From positions 2,001,501-2,065,500 of the forward strand of contig NZ_LT607733.1 in NCBI RefSeq assembly GCF_900091445.1: a stretch of DNA of 64,000 nucleotides. Direction: 5' to 3'. The position numbers and the translations under genes were made by a program. The notes beneath the pieces were generated by a model. It was not told where the DNA came from, did not search any database, and saw only the letters and a program-made list of their open reading frames with translations. Shown in pieces: positions 56,515 to 64,000 of the stretch. Numbering within the stretch: position 1 is the first letter of the stretch; each line of letters begins with the position of its first letter. The DNA is from Micromonospora echinofusca. GTDB taxonomy: Bacteria; Actinomycetota; Actinomycetes; Mycobacteriales; Micromonosporaceae.

Positions 56515-58245
56515 TCAGAGGGTGAAGACGACCGTGGAGATGCTGCGTGCGCCGATGTTGACGCTGACCTGTCCTCCGTTCACGCTGGTCGGCTGGCTGG
56601 CCGCATTGGCGTTCTGCGAGGTGAGGTAGTGCTCCGCCCTCGTCACGTTCTGCGGTGCCTGGATCACGGCATTGTCGACCGCGGTTGCCGAGCGGTTGAG
56701 GATCACCAGCGTGATCTTTCCACCACCCTGGTAGGCGGTGACCTCCAGCGGTGCGGCCTTGGAACTCTTCGTCAGGGCGACCCGCTGGTAACCGGGGCGG
56801 ACGTACTTGGCGTACTGCGAGAACGCGTACCCACGCTTCATCGGAGCACCCGCGGTCGTGCCGTAGGCGGCCTCCCCGTCGCCGATGAAGGAGTAGTAGC
56901 GCTTGCCGTACCACCAGATGTAGGCACTCCAGTTCGATTCCATCGATTTGTGCACCGTGCGCATGATGTCGTCGAGCGTCTCGTTCCAGACTGCCTGGTT
57001 GCCGGGATTGCCCCAGATGTTGGAGCCACTGCCGTCGGCCTCGTGCAGGTTCCACTCGGTCATCCACACCGGCTTGTTGTGCTGGTCGGCCAGGGAGTAC
57101 GGCTTCAGTCGACCGGAGTCCTCGGTGCCGTACAGGTGTCCGCCGATGTAGCCGATGTTGTTCCGGGCACTCGTGTCGTTCAGTGTCGGGTCGGTGTAGT
57201 TGTAGTTCAGGTTCACCGCCTCGGCCACCATGAGCTTGGTGTTCTGCACCTTCGTACCCTGGTCGCGGACGAAGTTCCGCAGCTCGGTGCCGCTCCAGTC
57301 CATCGAGTCGTAGTTCGGGTGCCAGTCCGGCTCGTTCTGCACCGAGGTGACATCAACGGTCACCCCCTGGCTGCGCATGTACTGGACGTAGCTGTTCAGA
57401 TGGTTCGCGTAGTCGTCGTAGTAGTCGGTCTTCAACTTGCCACCGTTGGTCCGGCTGTTGTTGGTCTTCCACGCTGCCGGCGCTGTCCACGGCGACCCGA
57501 GGATCTTCACCCCCGACCCGTACGACTTCGCCGTCTTCAGGGCGTTCACCTGTGTCGGCCATTCACCGGAGACCGGCGAGATGCCGGTACGCACGATCGA
57601 CAGGCCCAGCTGGTTGGCGCCCATCCCGACCAGGGTCTGCGTCTCCGCTGCCGACCAGGTGCCACCCCAGATCGGTGTCGCGGCTCCAAACCCGTCGATC
57701 GTCTGGTACCTGGTCGCGCTGTCGACCGTGATGTCTGCTGGCCCGCTGGGGGGCGGCGTGGTGGACGGTGGCGTGGTCGGCGGGGTGGTCGGGGCCGTGC
57801 CGCCGGTGCAGGCCACCCCGTTCAGGGCGAAGTTGGTGGGAGCGGGGTTGCTGCCGGTCCACGAGCCGTTGAAGCCGAAGGAGGTGGTGCCGTTCGTCGG
57901 GATGGCGCCGTTGTGACTGACGTTCTTGGCGGTGACCGCGGGACCGCTCTGGGTGAGAGCCGTGTTCCAGGCCTGCGTGACGGTCTGGCCGGCACTGTAG
58001 GTCCAGGTCAGCGTCCAGCTCGTGAGCGGATCACCGAGGTTGGTGATGATGACGTTGGCACCGAAGCCACCCGGCCACTGAGACGACACCGTGTGGTCCA
58101 CGGCGCAGCCGGCGGCGGCGGCCCCGGCCGGCATCGCCCCGGCGACTGCGACCGAGGCCAGCAGGACGGTGCCAGCCGACACCAGGGCGGTGCTGGTCAC
58201 CCTGCGTCTTCTCACGATCGACGGAGATGTACCTGAGGCAGACAT
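56515..58245 (-). CDS. Secreted GH30 xylanase (glucuronoxylanase-type) with N-terminal CBM2
   Basis: 576 aa. Signal peptide about 1-45 (TALVSAGTVLLASVAVAGAM). CBM2 about 46-148, with Cys at each end (CAVDHTVSSQWPGGFGANV, VACTGG) and surface Trp residues. Pro/Thr linker. GH30 catalytic domain about 170-576: acid/base Glu305 in SVQNEPDWHP and nucleophile Glu397 in WMTEWNLHEA. GH30 subfamily 8 members cut glucuronoxylan at GlcA side chains; the exact specificity is not settled by sequence alone. AAAGGAGGATC precedes ATG 58245. Confidence 0.92.
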   Translation of the reverse strand: MSASGTSPSIVRRRRVTSTALVSAGTVLLASVAVAGAMPAGAAAAGCAVDHTVSSQWPGGFGANVIITNLGDPLTSWTLTWTYSAGQTVTQAWNTALTQSGPAVTAKNVSHNGAIPTNGTTSFGFNGSWTGSNPAPTNFALNGVACTGGTAPTTPPTTPPSTTPPPSGPADITVDSATRYQTIDGFGAATPIWGGTWSAAETQTLVGMGANQLGLSIVRTGISPVSGEWPTQVNALKTAKSYGSGVKILGSPWTAPAAWKTNNSRTNGGKLKTDYYDDYANHLNSYVQYMRSQGVTVDVTSVQNEPDWHPNYDSMDWSGTELRNFVRDQGTKVQNTKLMVAEAVNLNYNYTDPTLNDTSARNNIGYIGGHLYGTEDSGRLKPYSLADQHNKPVWMTEWNLHEADGSGSNIWGNPGNQAVWNETLDDIMRTVHKSMESNWSAYIWWYGKRYYSFIGDGEAAYGTTAGAPMKRGYAFSQYAKYVRPGYQRVALTKSSKAAPLEVTAYQGGGKITLVILNRSATAVDNAVIQAPQNVTRAEHYLTSQNANAASQPTSVNGGQVSVNIGARSISTVVFTL

Positions 58246-58374
58246 GATCCTCCTTTGATGACCGAGCCGAACGGTCTACGCGAAGATGGGCGTACCGCGA
58301 GGTGTGGCCGGGTGCAGGCGTCGACAGGACGTCTGCATGCCCCGGCGCACGGCGGATTCGAGATTGACGAAGCA

Positions 58375-58434
58375 GGCTCGCCCGGTGAGCCGCAGGTGTC
58401 GTCGTCTCTGGCCATCGACTGTGAGCGATAACAT
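58375..58434 (-). promoter_or_regulatory. Operator plus leader hairpin upstream of the GH30 gene
   Basis: Minus strand: operator ATGTTATCGCTCAC (58434 down to 58421), then GGCTCACCGGGCGAGCC (58391 down to 58375), the same two elements, sequence and spacing as before the GH10 gene. Together with the divergent layout this suggests one LacI-type regulator for both. Confidence 0.65.
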
Positions 58435-59440
58435 GTCGCCCGTCAAGTCATGGTGTTCCGGCCACTTGCCGCTGGCGTGCCCGCCCCTGGGTGCCCCGTC
58501 GGCGGCCCTCCGGGCAGCGTGGCTCCTGGGTCAGGGCCGGGGGTCCCGACACGCCGCGGCGCCAGGAGTGACACCATCGGGTGAGCGATCGGCGGCACGG
58601 CGGCTGCGTGGTCCCGCTCCTTGTGGGAATCGGGCGCAGTCGCCGGCGGTGCTGGAGTGGCTGTCGGCCGTCCTCTCCGACCCTTCGGGTGCGTCCACCA
58701 CCGACAGGCATTGCCCACCGTCGGTCGATCAGGTGGCGGGAAGTGGCCGCCGTCCCGGGAAGTCGCGATGCCATGACCGCCCGCACGGGCGGTGGCCGCG
58801 GAGCGGCTTCTAGTCAGGCGTCATCGACGGAGCCTGGAATCCTGCTTGAATATGCCACGTGTGGACAGGCGCTGTCCCGTGTTGGCTGACGATGATCGGG
58901 GTCAACTCGAACCGGCCTAAATCCCCTGACGCGTTCCGATTTTCCAGGCGCCATAGACACTCAGCCCGTCCAGGTCGCCGGCCATTCCAGCAGTAGAAAT
59001 AGCCAGGGGTGGCCTCGGACGCGGGGGAAAGCTCCCACCATCGCTAGGGCGTCTAGGCGGATACTTCAGAGCCGGGTGCCCGGATGAGCAAATACGCCCC
59101 CTACCAGACATAGCGCGCGAATGCGGTGCCTTGCGTGGGCGCGTGGGGCGCGGCTACGCTCGCCCCACCGAAGATCGCTTATTGGCGCGAACTGTAGTTC
59201 CACGCTCCGTCGCTTGCGCCATCTGTAGTCGCTCCACGGGGGAGTTGGCTTGATGTCTGCTGACGGCAAACGTCGAATTCGTCCAGCGCCGCCGATCGCG
59301 TCTTTCCTTGTGGATCGTCGCACCTTCCTCAAATGACTGCCTTCCATTCGAGGCGGTCTGACCCGCAGGCGATGTCACGCGCCCAGGGCGCGGATTCGGG
59401 CTGCAGTCCGGCCGCGCAACAGCGTAACGGAGGTCTTCAG
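58435..59440. other. Long gap before the ArgH-like gene: no gene recognised
   Basis: About 1 kb. No open frame on either strand shows a recognisable domain. It separates the xylanase locus from the start of the natural-product genes and probably holds their promoter. Confidence 0.5.
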
Positions 59441-60949
59441 TTGCAACTCGTACCCGAGGGCTCCGCCCTGATGTCAGGACGCTTGTCCAGCGGCCCGTCC
59501 CGTCAGGTGCATGAAGAAATCCTCCGGCCGCAGTTCATCTTCGACATGACTCACCTGCTTCCGCACTATCTCGCCGTGGAAGTGGCTCTCCTGTTCGAGT
59601 ACGAGCGGATGGGAGTCGTCACCGGCGATCAACGGCGAGACATCACGGACATACTTGGCAGGATCGACGAATCCACGCTCAGCGCCGACCCCGCCACCAA
59701 CATGTCCGACACGTCGATGGCCATCGAGCAGTGGGTGCATCGTCAGCTGACCGAGCCGGTCCCGACCTGGCACGTCGACCGCAGTCGTAACGACTCCCAG
59801 GCGACCGCACACGCCCTCGCGGCACGCGAGTGGTTCGGTGGGGCGGCGGAGGACCTGCTGGGCCTCGGTGAGGCTGTCCATCGACTCGCCAACGCTACGA
59901 CCGACATGCTGATGCCGGGATACACCCATCTCCAGGCAGCCCAGGTGATCACTCCCGGCTTCTACCTGGCCGCCCTGTCCCAGCAGATCCTGCACAACCT
60001 GCGCCGCTGGCTCGCCACCTATGACAGCAACGACCTCTCACCGCTCGGCGCGGGCTCGATGGCAGGTCAGCAGCTGCCCTGGGACCGTCACCGCATGGCG
60101 CACCTGCTCGGCTTCGCGGGACCGGTTCCGCACGCCCTGACCGCGGTGGCGTCCCGGTCGCTGGCCCTGGAGATGATGGCGGAATTCTCCATCTTGGGTG
60201 CCGAACTGAGCCGCTTCGTCACCGACCTCATGACCTGGGGTAGCAACGAATACGCCTTCATCGACCTACCTGACGAGCTTTCCGGCATCTCGGCGGCGAT
60301 GCCGCAGAAGAAGAACTTCCCGATCCTGGAGCGGATCCGCGGAAAGCTGGCGCATCTCGGCGCCTTCGGTGTGGACATCGTCCTCGCCCAACGCTCGACG
60401 CCCTATTCCAACATGGTGGAGGTGTCCAAGGAGGCGACCGCGAACCTCCACGTCTCCGTCTCCACCACGCGGACGGCTCTGCGGCTCTTCTCGACCGTCA
60501 TCGACAACCTGCGTTTCCGATCCGACCGGATGCGGGAGGCCTGCCGGCGGGAGTATCTCGGCGCGTTCACACTGGCGAACGACCTGACCCTCAACGACGG
60601 GATTCCCTGGCGCGACGCGCAGATCGTCGTCGGGCAGTACATCGCCGCCGCCGTCTCCGCCGACCTCCCGCCCCACCCCGGAGACCCCGGGCTGTTGGCC
60701 GAGGTCGCCGGCCGGCACGGATACCAGGTCTCCGACGCCGCACGCGTGCTCGCCAACGCCTTCGACATCGAGAACGCAATTCGTGACAAGCGGTCGACGG
60801 GCTCGGTCAATCCCCAGGCGTTGGCCGACCTGCTCGCCAGCCAGGCAGACGATTTCCGGCTCCTCCGGCAGCAGTGGGACGACCGTCGTGAACGGCGAGG
60901 TTCCGCTCGGGCACTGCTCGGGTGTCAGCGTCGAATCGGGGAAGAATGA
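59441..60949 (+). CDS. Argininosuccinate-lyase-like enzyme
   Basis: 502 aa from TTG 59441, which has GGAGG 7 nt upstream; ATG 59471 (MSGRLSSGPSR) is an alternative. Fumarase/aspartase superfamily lyase: DTSMAIEQWVH, VDRSRNDSQATAHALAAR, MLMPGYTHLQAAQ and the signature SGISAAMPQKKNFPILERIR. These enzymes release fumarate from a succinyl-amine. No arginine genes are nearby; instead a cysteine-synthase/ATP-grasp fusion and an acyl-AMP ligase follow, so a biosynthetic role in a natural product is likelier than housekeeping ArgH. Substrate unknown. Confidence 0.82.
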   Translation: MQLVPEGSALMSGRLSSGPSRQVHEEILRPQFIFDMTHLLPHYLAVEVALLFEYERMGVVTGDQRRDITDILGRIDESTLSADPATNMSDTSMAIEQWVHRQLTEPVPTWHVDRSRNDSQATAHALAAREWFGGAAEDLLGLGEAVHRLANATTDMLMPGYTHLQAAQVITPGFYLAALSQQILHNLRRWLATYDSNDLSPLGAGSMAGQQLPWDRHRMAHLLGFAGPVPHALTAVASRSLALEMMAEFSILGAELSRFVTDLMTWGSNEYAFIDLPDELSGISAAMPQKKNFPILERIRGKLAHLGAFGVDIVLAQRSTPYSNMVEVSKEATANLHVSVSTTRTALRLFSTVIDNLRFRSDRMREACRREYLGAFTLANDLTLNDGIPWRDAQIVVGQYIAAAVSADLPPHPGDPGLLAEVAGRHGYQVSDAARVLANAFDIENAIRDKRSTGSVNPQALADLLASQADDFRLLRQQWDDRRERRGSARALLGCQRRIGEE

Positions 60950-61019
60950 CGATCTTGAGCGGAACGGCCCGGATGGGCGCGAACGACATCGGCACCTACG
61001 CAGGATCGGGGGCCAGCGC

Positions 61020-63320
61020 GTGATCTTCCAGAACGTCGTCGACGCCATCGGGCACACGCCGTTGATCAGGCTGAGGATGGATGTCGACCCGCGCGTCCAG
61101 GTGTACGCCAAACTCGAACTCCAGAACCTCTTCGCGATGAAGGACCGAGTCGCCCGCCACGTGATCCTCGAGGCCAGACGACTGGGCGTACTCCAACCGG
61201 GCGCGCCGATCGTCGAGAGTTCCTCCGGCACGATGGCGCTGGGAGTCGCCCTCGTCGGCACCGCCCTGGGACATCCGGTGCACGTCGTCACCGACCCCCG
61301 CATCGACCCCGTGACGCTCGCCAAGCTGCGCGCCCTGGGCTGCCAGGTGCACGTCGTCGACCGGATGTCCCGCCAGGGCTGGCAGGGCGCCCGCCTCGAA
61401 CGGCTGCACGAGCTCCTCGAAGGCCTGCCGGGTGCGTTCTTCCCCGAGCAGTACCGGAACCCGGACAACCCGGGTGCGTACCGGTCCCTGGCCGGCGAGC
61501 TGCTGGGGGACCTCACCTCCTTCGACGTCCTGGTCGGGGCGGTCGGCACCGGTGGATCGCTGTGCGGCTCGGCCCGTGCGCTGCGCCGCGCGCTGCCCGA
61601 GCTGCGAGTGGTGGGGGTGGACTGCGTGGGCAGCGTGCTGTTCGGTCAACCGGACGTGCCCAACAGGCTGCAGGGCGGACTCGGCAACAGCCTCGAACCC
61701 GCCAACCTGGACCGCCGCCAGATCGACGAGGTGCACTGGCTCAACGACCGGGAGGCGTTCGGCGCCACCCGTGACCTGGCCCGCGAGCAGCAGATCTTCG
61801 GCGGCAACACGTCGGGGTCGGTCTATCAGGTGTTGAAGGACGTGGCTCGCCGGGCGGAGCCCGGTACCCGCATCGTCGGCATCTTCCCCGACCGCGGCGA
61901 CCGGTACGCGCAGACCGTCTACGACGACGGATGGGCCGCCGACCGCCTCCACGAGATGGACGCGGCGGACCTGCCGCGTCCGATCAACCCCGGCGAGGTC
62001 GCCGTGAGCTGGTCGCGGACGGACGACGTCCCGCGCACGAACGGCGAGCGGTACCTGTTGTTCCTGGAGGCGAACACGAGCGGGACCGGCGTGCTCGCCC
62101 TGAGCGTCGCGCGACGGATGGGGCTGCGTCCGGTACTGCTCACCGACCGCCCCGACCGCTACCCGGGGCTCGCCGACACCGACTGCGAGGTCCTCGTCTG
62201 CGGGACTCACGACCTGCCGGGCCTGCGCTCGCTCATCCAGGGCAGGTTCCGTCGTGAACAGCTCGCCGGGGTGACGACGACGAGCGACTTCTACACCGTG
62301 CTCGCCGCCGAGCTGGCCCACTGGCTGGGACTGCCGGGCAACCCGCCGGCAGCCGTAGCCGCCTGCCGGAACAAGGCCCTGCTGCGGGAGGCGCTGCGGG
62401 ACAGCGGGATCCGGCAACCCCGGTTCGTCGCGGTGACGGACCCGGCACGGGCCGCTGCCGCGGTGAGCGAGGTCGGACTGCCGTGCGTGGTGAAGCCCGC
62501 GGACGACTCCTCCTCGAACGCCGTGCTGCTCTGCGCCACCGTCGAGGAGGCGACCGCGCACGTGGCGACGGTCCTGGGGATGCGCTTCAACGTCCGGGGA
62601 ATGCCGACCGCCCGCTGCGCACTGGTCGAGGAGTACCTGCGGGGTGCCGAGTTCAGCGTCGAGGTGTTCGGCGAGAGCACCGGGAACCGCTGTCTCGGGA
62701 TCACCGAGAAGCGGGTGACCGGTGGGCCGCACTTCGTGGAGCTCGGTCACGTCTTCCCCGCGGACCTGCCGACGGATCAGGCAACCGAAATGGTGGATGC
62801 CGTCCTGCGGGCGCTCGCCACGGTCGGGATGTCACACGGGGCGACCCACACCGAGGTACGCCTCACGCCGTCCGGCCCGGCCATCATCGAGATCAATCCC
62901 CGCCCGGCCGGCGGGATGATCCCCGAGCTCTACCGCCTCGCCACCGGCTCCAACCTGCTCGCCGCGCAGCTCGCGGCAGCCGTCGGAGAACCGACCCGGC
63001 TCTCCTCGGCCACGCACGGGTACGCCGGGATCGAGTTCCTGGTGGCTCCGCGACCCGGGACGCTCCGGGGTACCGCGGGCGCGGCGGAGATCGAGCGCCT
63101 CGACGGCGTCGAACAGGTGACCGTGACGGCGTCCCCCGGCACGTCCGTGCGACCACCACGGAACGCCTACGACCGCCTGGGATACGTCATCGCCACGGGC
63201 TCCAGCAGAGCGGAGGTGATCCACCGGATCCACACCGCCGTGGACCGGGTCCAGCTGCTGGTCGACGAGGAGCGCCCGGAAGTCTTCAGCGACGAAGCGT
63301 CCCTGGCCCCGGCCCACTGA
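61020..63320 (+). CDS. Cysteine-synthase-like PLP enzyme fused to an ATP-grasp ligase
   Basis: 766 aa. N-terminal domain (about 1-330) is a fold-type II PLP enzyme: GHTPLIRLRM, KDRVARHVI (PLP-binding Lys), VESSSGTMALGVALVGTALG, VGAVGTGGSLCGSA (phosphate loop), FGGNTSGSVYQV. It probably does a beta-replacement on Ser or O-phosphoserine. The C-terminal part (about 370-766) is ATP-grasp: LPCVVKPADDSSSNAVLL, LVEEYLRGAEFSVEVFGE, IIEINPRPAGGMIPELYRLA; these ligases join a carboxylate to an amine. GTG 61020. It may make a non-proteinogenic amino acid and ligate it. Confidence 0.85.
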   Translation: MIFQNVVDAIGHTPLIRLRMDVDPRVQVYAKLELQNLFAMKDRVARHVILEARRLGVLQPGAPIVESSSGTMALGVALVGTALGHPVHVVTDPRIDPVTLAKLRALGCQVHVVDRMSRQGWQGARLERLHELLEGLPGAFFPEQYRNPDNPGAYRSLAGELLGDLTSFDVLVGAVGTGGSLCGSARALRRALPELRVVGVDCVGSVLFGQPDVPNRLQGGLGNSLEPANLDRRQIDEVHWLNDREAFGATRDLAREQQIFGGNTSGSVYQVLKDVARRAEPGTRIVGIFPDRGDRYAQTVYDDGWAADRLHEMDAADLPRPINPGEVAVSWSRTDDVPRTNGERYLLFLEANTSGTGVLALSVARRMGLRPVLLTDRPDRYPGLADTDCEVLVCGTHDLPGLRSLIQGRFRREQLAGVTTTSDFYTVLAAELAHWLGLPGNPPAAVAACRNKALLREALRDSGIRQPRFVAVTDPARAAAAVSEVGLPCVVKPADDSSSNAVLLCATVEEATAHVATVLGMRFNVRGMPTARCALVEEYLRGAEFSVEVFGESTGNRCLGITEKRVTGGPHFVELGHVFPADLPTDQATEMVDAVLRALATVGMSHGATHTEVRLTPSGPAIIEINPRPAGGMIPELYRLATGSNLLAAQLAAAVGEPTRLSSATHGYAGIEFLVAPRPGTLRGTAGAAEIERLDGVEQVTVTASPGTSVRPPRNAYDRLGYVIATGSSRAEVIHRIHTAVDRVQLLVDEERPEVFSDEASLAPAH

Positions 63321-63329
63321 GAGACGACC

Positions 63330-64000
63330 ATGACGCACACCTCGCTCATCGCGGCCCTGTCAGCCTGGGCGGACACCCGGGCGGACGAGCACGCTCTGAC
63401 CTTCGTCGACAGTGCCGGGGCGGCGACCAGCACCACGTACGGGCAGCTCGACGAGGGCGCCCGTACCGTGGCCGGCCACCTGCGGTCGACCGCTGAACCG
63501 GGCGACCGGGCGCTGCTGCTCTTCCCACCCGGCCTCGACTACGTCACGGCCTTCCTCGGCTGCCTCTACGCCGACGTGGTCGCGGTGCCGCTCTACCCGC
63601 CGGGCCCCAGCGCGCGCCTCGACCGTGTCACCTCCGTCGTGCGCGACTGTGGAGCCACCCACGCGCTGACCACCGCGAAGCTGGTCGAAGCGCTGTCGGG
63701 GCTGGCGGCCGAGCCGGACGGACCGGCGGTGCACCCGATCGAGGCGGTACGGGCGCAAGCCGCCCCGGTCGGACCCGACCGGCCGGGGCAGGGCGATCTC
63801 GCCTTCCTCCAGTACACCTCCGGATCGACGGGCGATCCCAAGGGGGTCATGGTCGGCCACGGCAACCTCACCGACAACCACCGGGCCATCGCCGCCGGCT
63901 TCGGGATCACCACCGACGACGTGGTGCTCAGCTGGCTGCCGATGTACCACGACATGGGTCTCATCGGCACCACGTTGCTGCCGCTGTTCGTGGGCATACC
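63330..64000 (+). CDS. Fatty-acyl-AMP ligase (FAAL), cut by the window edge
   Basis: First 223 residues. Adenylate-forming enzyme: AFLQYTSGSTGDPKGVMVGH (P-loop motif A3), DVVLSWLPMYHDMGLIGTTL (FAAL-type HDMGLIG), and an N-terminal LLFPPGLDYVTAFLGCLYAD. FAALs activate fatty acids as acyl-AMP and hand them to a carrier protein without CoA, a way to start lipopeptide or polyketide assembly. ATG 63330 is 9 nt after the fusion gene. The C-terminus and following genes are outside the window. Confidence 0.93.
   Translation, partial: MTHTSLIAALSAWADTRADEHALTFVDSAGAATSTTYGQLDEGARTVAGHLRSTAEPGDRALLLFPPGLDYVTAFLGCLYADVVAVPLYPPGPSARLDRVTSVVRDCGATHALTTAKLVEALSGLAAEPDGPAVHPIEAVRAQAAPVGPDRPGQGDLAFLQYTSGSTGDPKGVMVGHGNLTDNHRAIAAGFGITTDDVVLSWLPMYHDMGLIGTTLLPLFVGI

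Noticed and set aside
59441..60949. Housekeeping argH
   Set aside because: No other arginine-biosynthesis gene is near and the neighbours are natural-product enzymes; kept as ArgH-like.
60946..61022. 25-codon frame overlapping the ArgH-like stop (ATGACGATCTTGAGC...)
   Set aside because: Probably chance; the downstream start at 61020 explains the fusion gene.

Overview
The window is high-GC actinomycete DNA. GTG and TTG starts, ATGA or GTGA gene overlaps, AdoK-type adenosine kinase, paired LuxR-type two-component systems, a class IV lanthipeptide cluster and secreted xylanases all fit Micromonosporaceae (Micromonospora-like). That placement is inference; there is no rRNA, complete tRNA or core housekeeping operon to confirm it.

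Region 1 (1-15.5 kb) is a defence and mobile island. A complete Wadjet operon (jetA-jetB-jetC-jetD, 116-6706) is followed by two imperfect copies of a ~75-bp block that looks like a tRNA-Leu 3' end (7181-7255 and 14745-14818). Each copy lies just beyond the 3' end of a broken serine-recombinase gene. Between them lie an XRE/ImmA-IrrE regulator with a PIN-domain partner (9268-10961), remnants of IS256 and ArsR genes, and a compact three-gene operon (11395-14579). In that operon the C-terminus of a small protein and the N-terminus of a degenerate STAND/NTPase-like receptor carry the same short motif (DINTAGRDN), the arrangement expected of bacterial amyloid-type signalling pairs.

Region 2 (15.5-32.4 kb) holds a HEAT-repeat-like protein, adenosine kinase and an IS256-family element. 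It then holds a class IV lanthipeptide cluster: LAL regulator, LanL synthetase, an S9 prolyl-oligopeptidase-like leader protease, three short precursor genes (28180-28620; too small for usual gene calling) and a two-subunit ABC exporter. All eleven Cys of the three precursors sit in C-x-x-T tetrads.

Region 3 (32.4-43.4 kb) is a second defence and mobile segment: a SNF2 helicase followed by McrB and McrC. McrB is split by an IS5-family element with a TGA target duplication; removing the element restores the frame exactly. Downstream, a PadR gene is split by a 1634-bp element with 46-bp inverted repeats and a GAA duplication. That element carries a nested IS5-type insertion and a truncated membrane-protein gene but no transposase of its own.

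Region 4 (44-58.4 kb) is more ordinary chromosome: a CPBP protease with a histidine kinase/response regulator operon, a class A beta-lactamase, a beta-lactamase-fold hydrolase with a LysR regulator, a DUF1772 protein and carboxymuconolactone-decarboxylase-like pair, a second kinase/regulator pair, and two secreted xylanases (GH10 and GH30). The xylanases share a LacI-type operator and a conserved leader hairpin.

Region 5 (59.4-64 kb) opens what looks like a natural-product cluster: argininosuccinate-lyase-like enzyme, a cysteine-synthase/ATP-grasp fusion, and a fatty-acyl-AMP ligase cut by the window edge.
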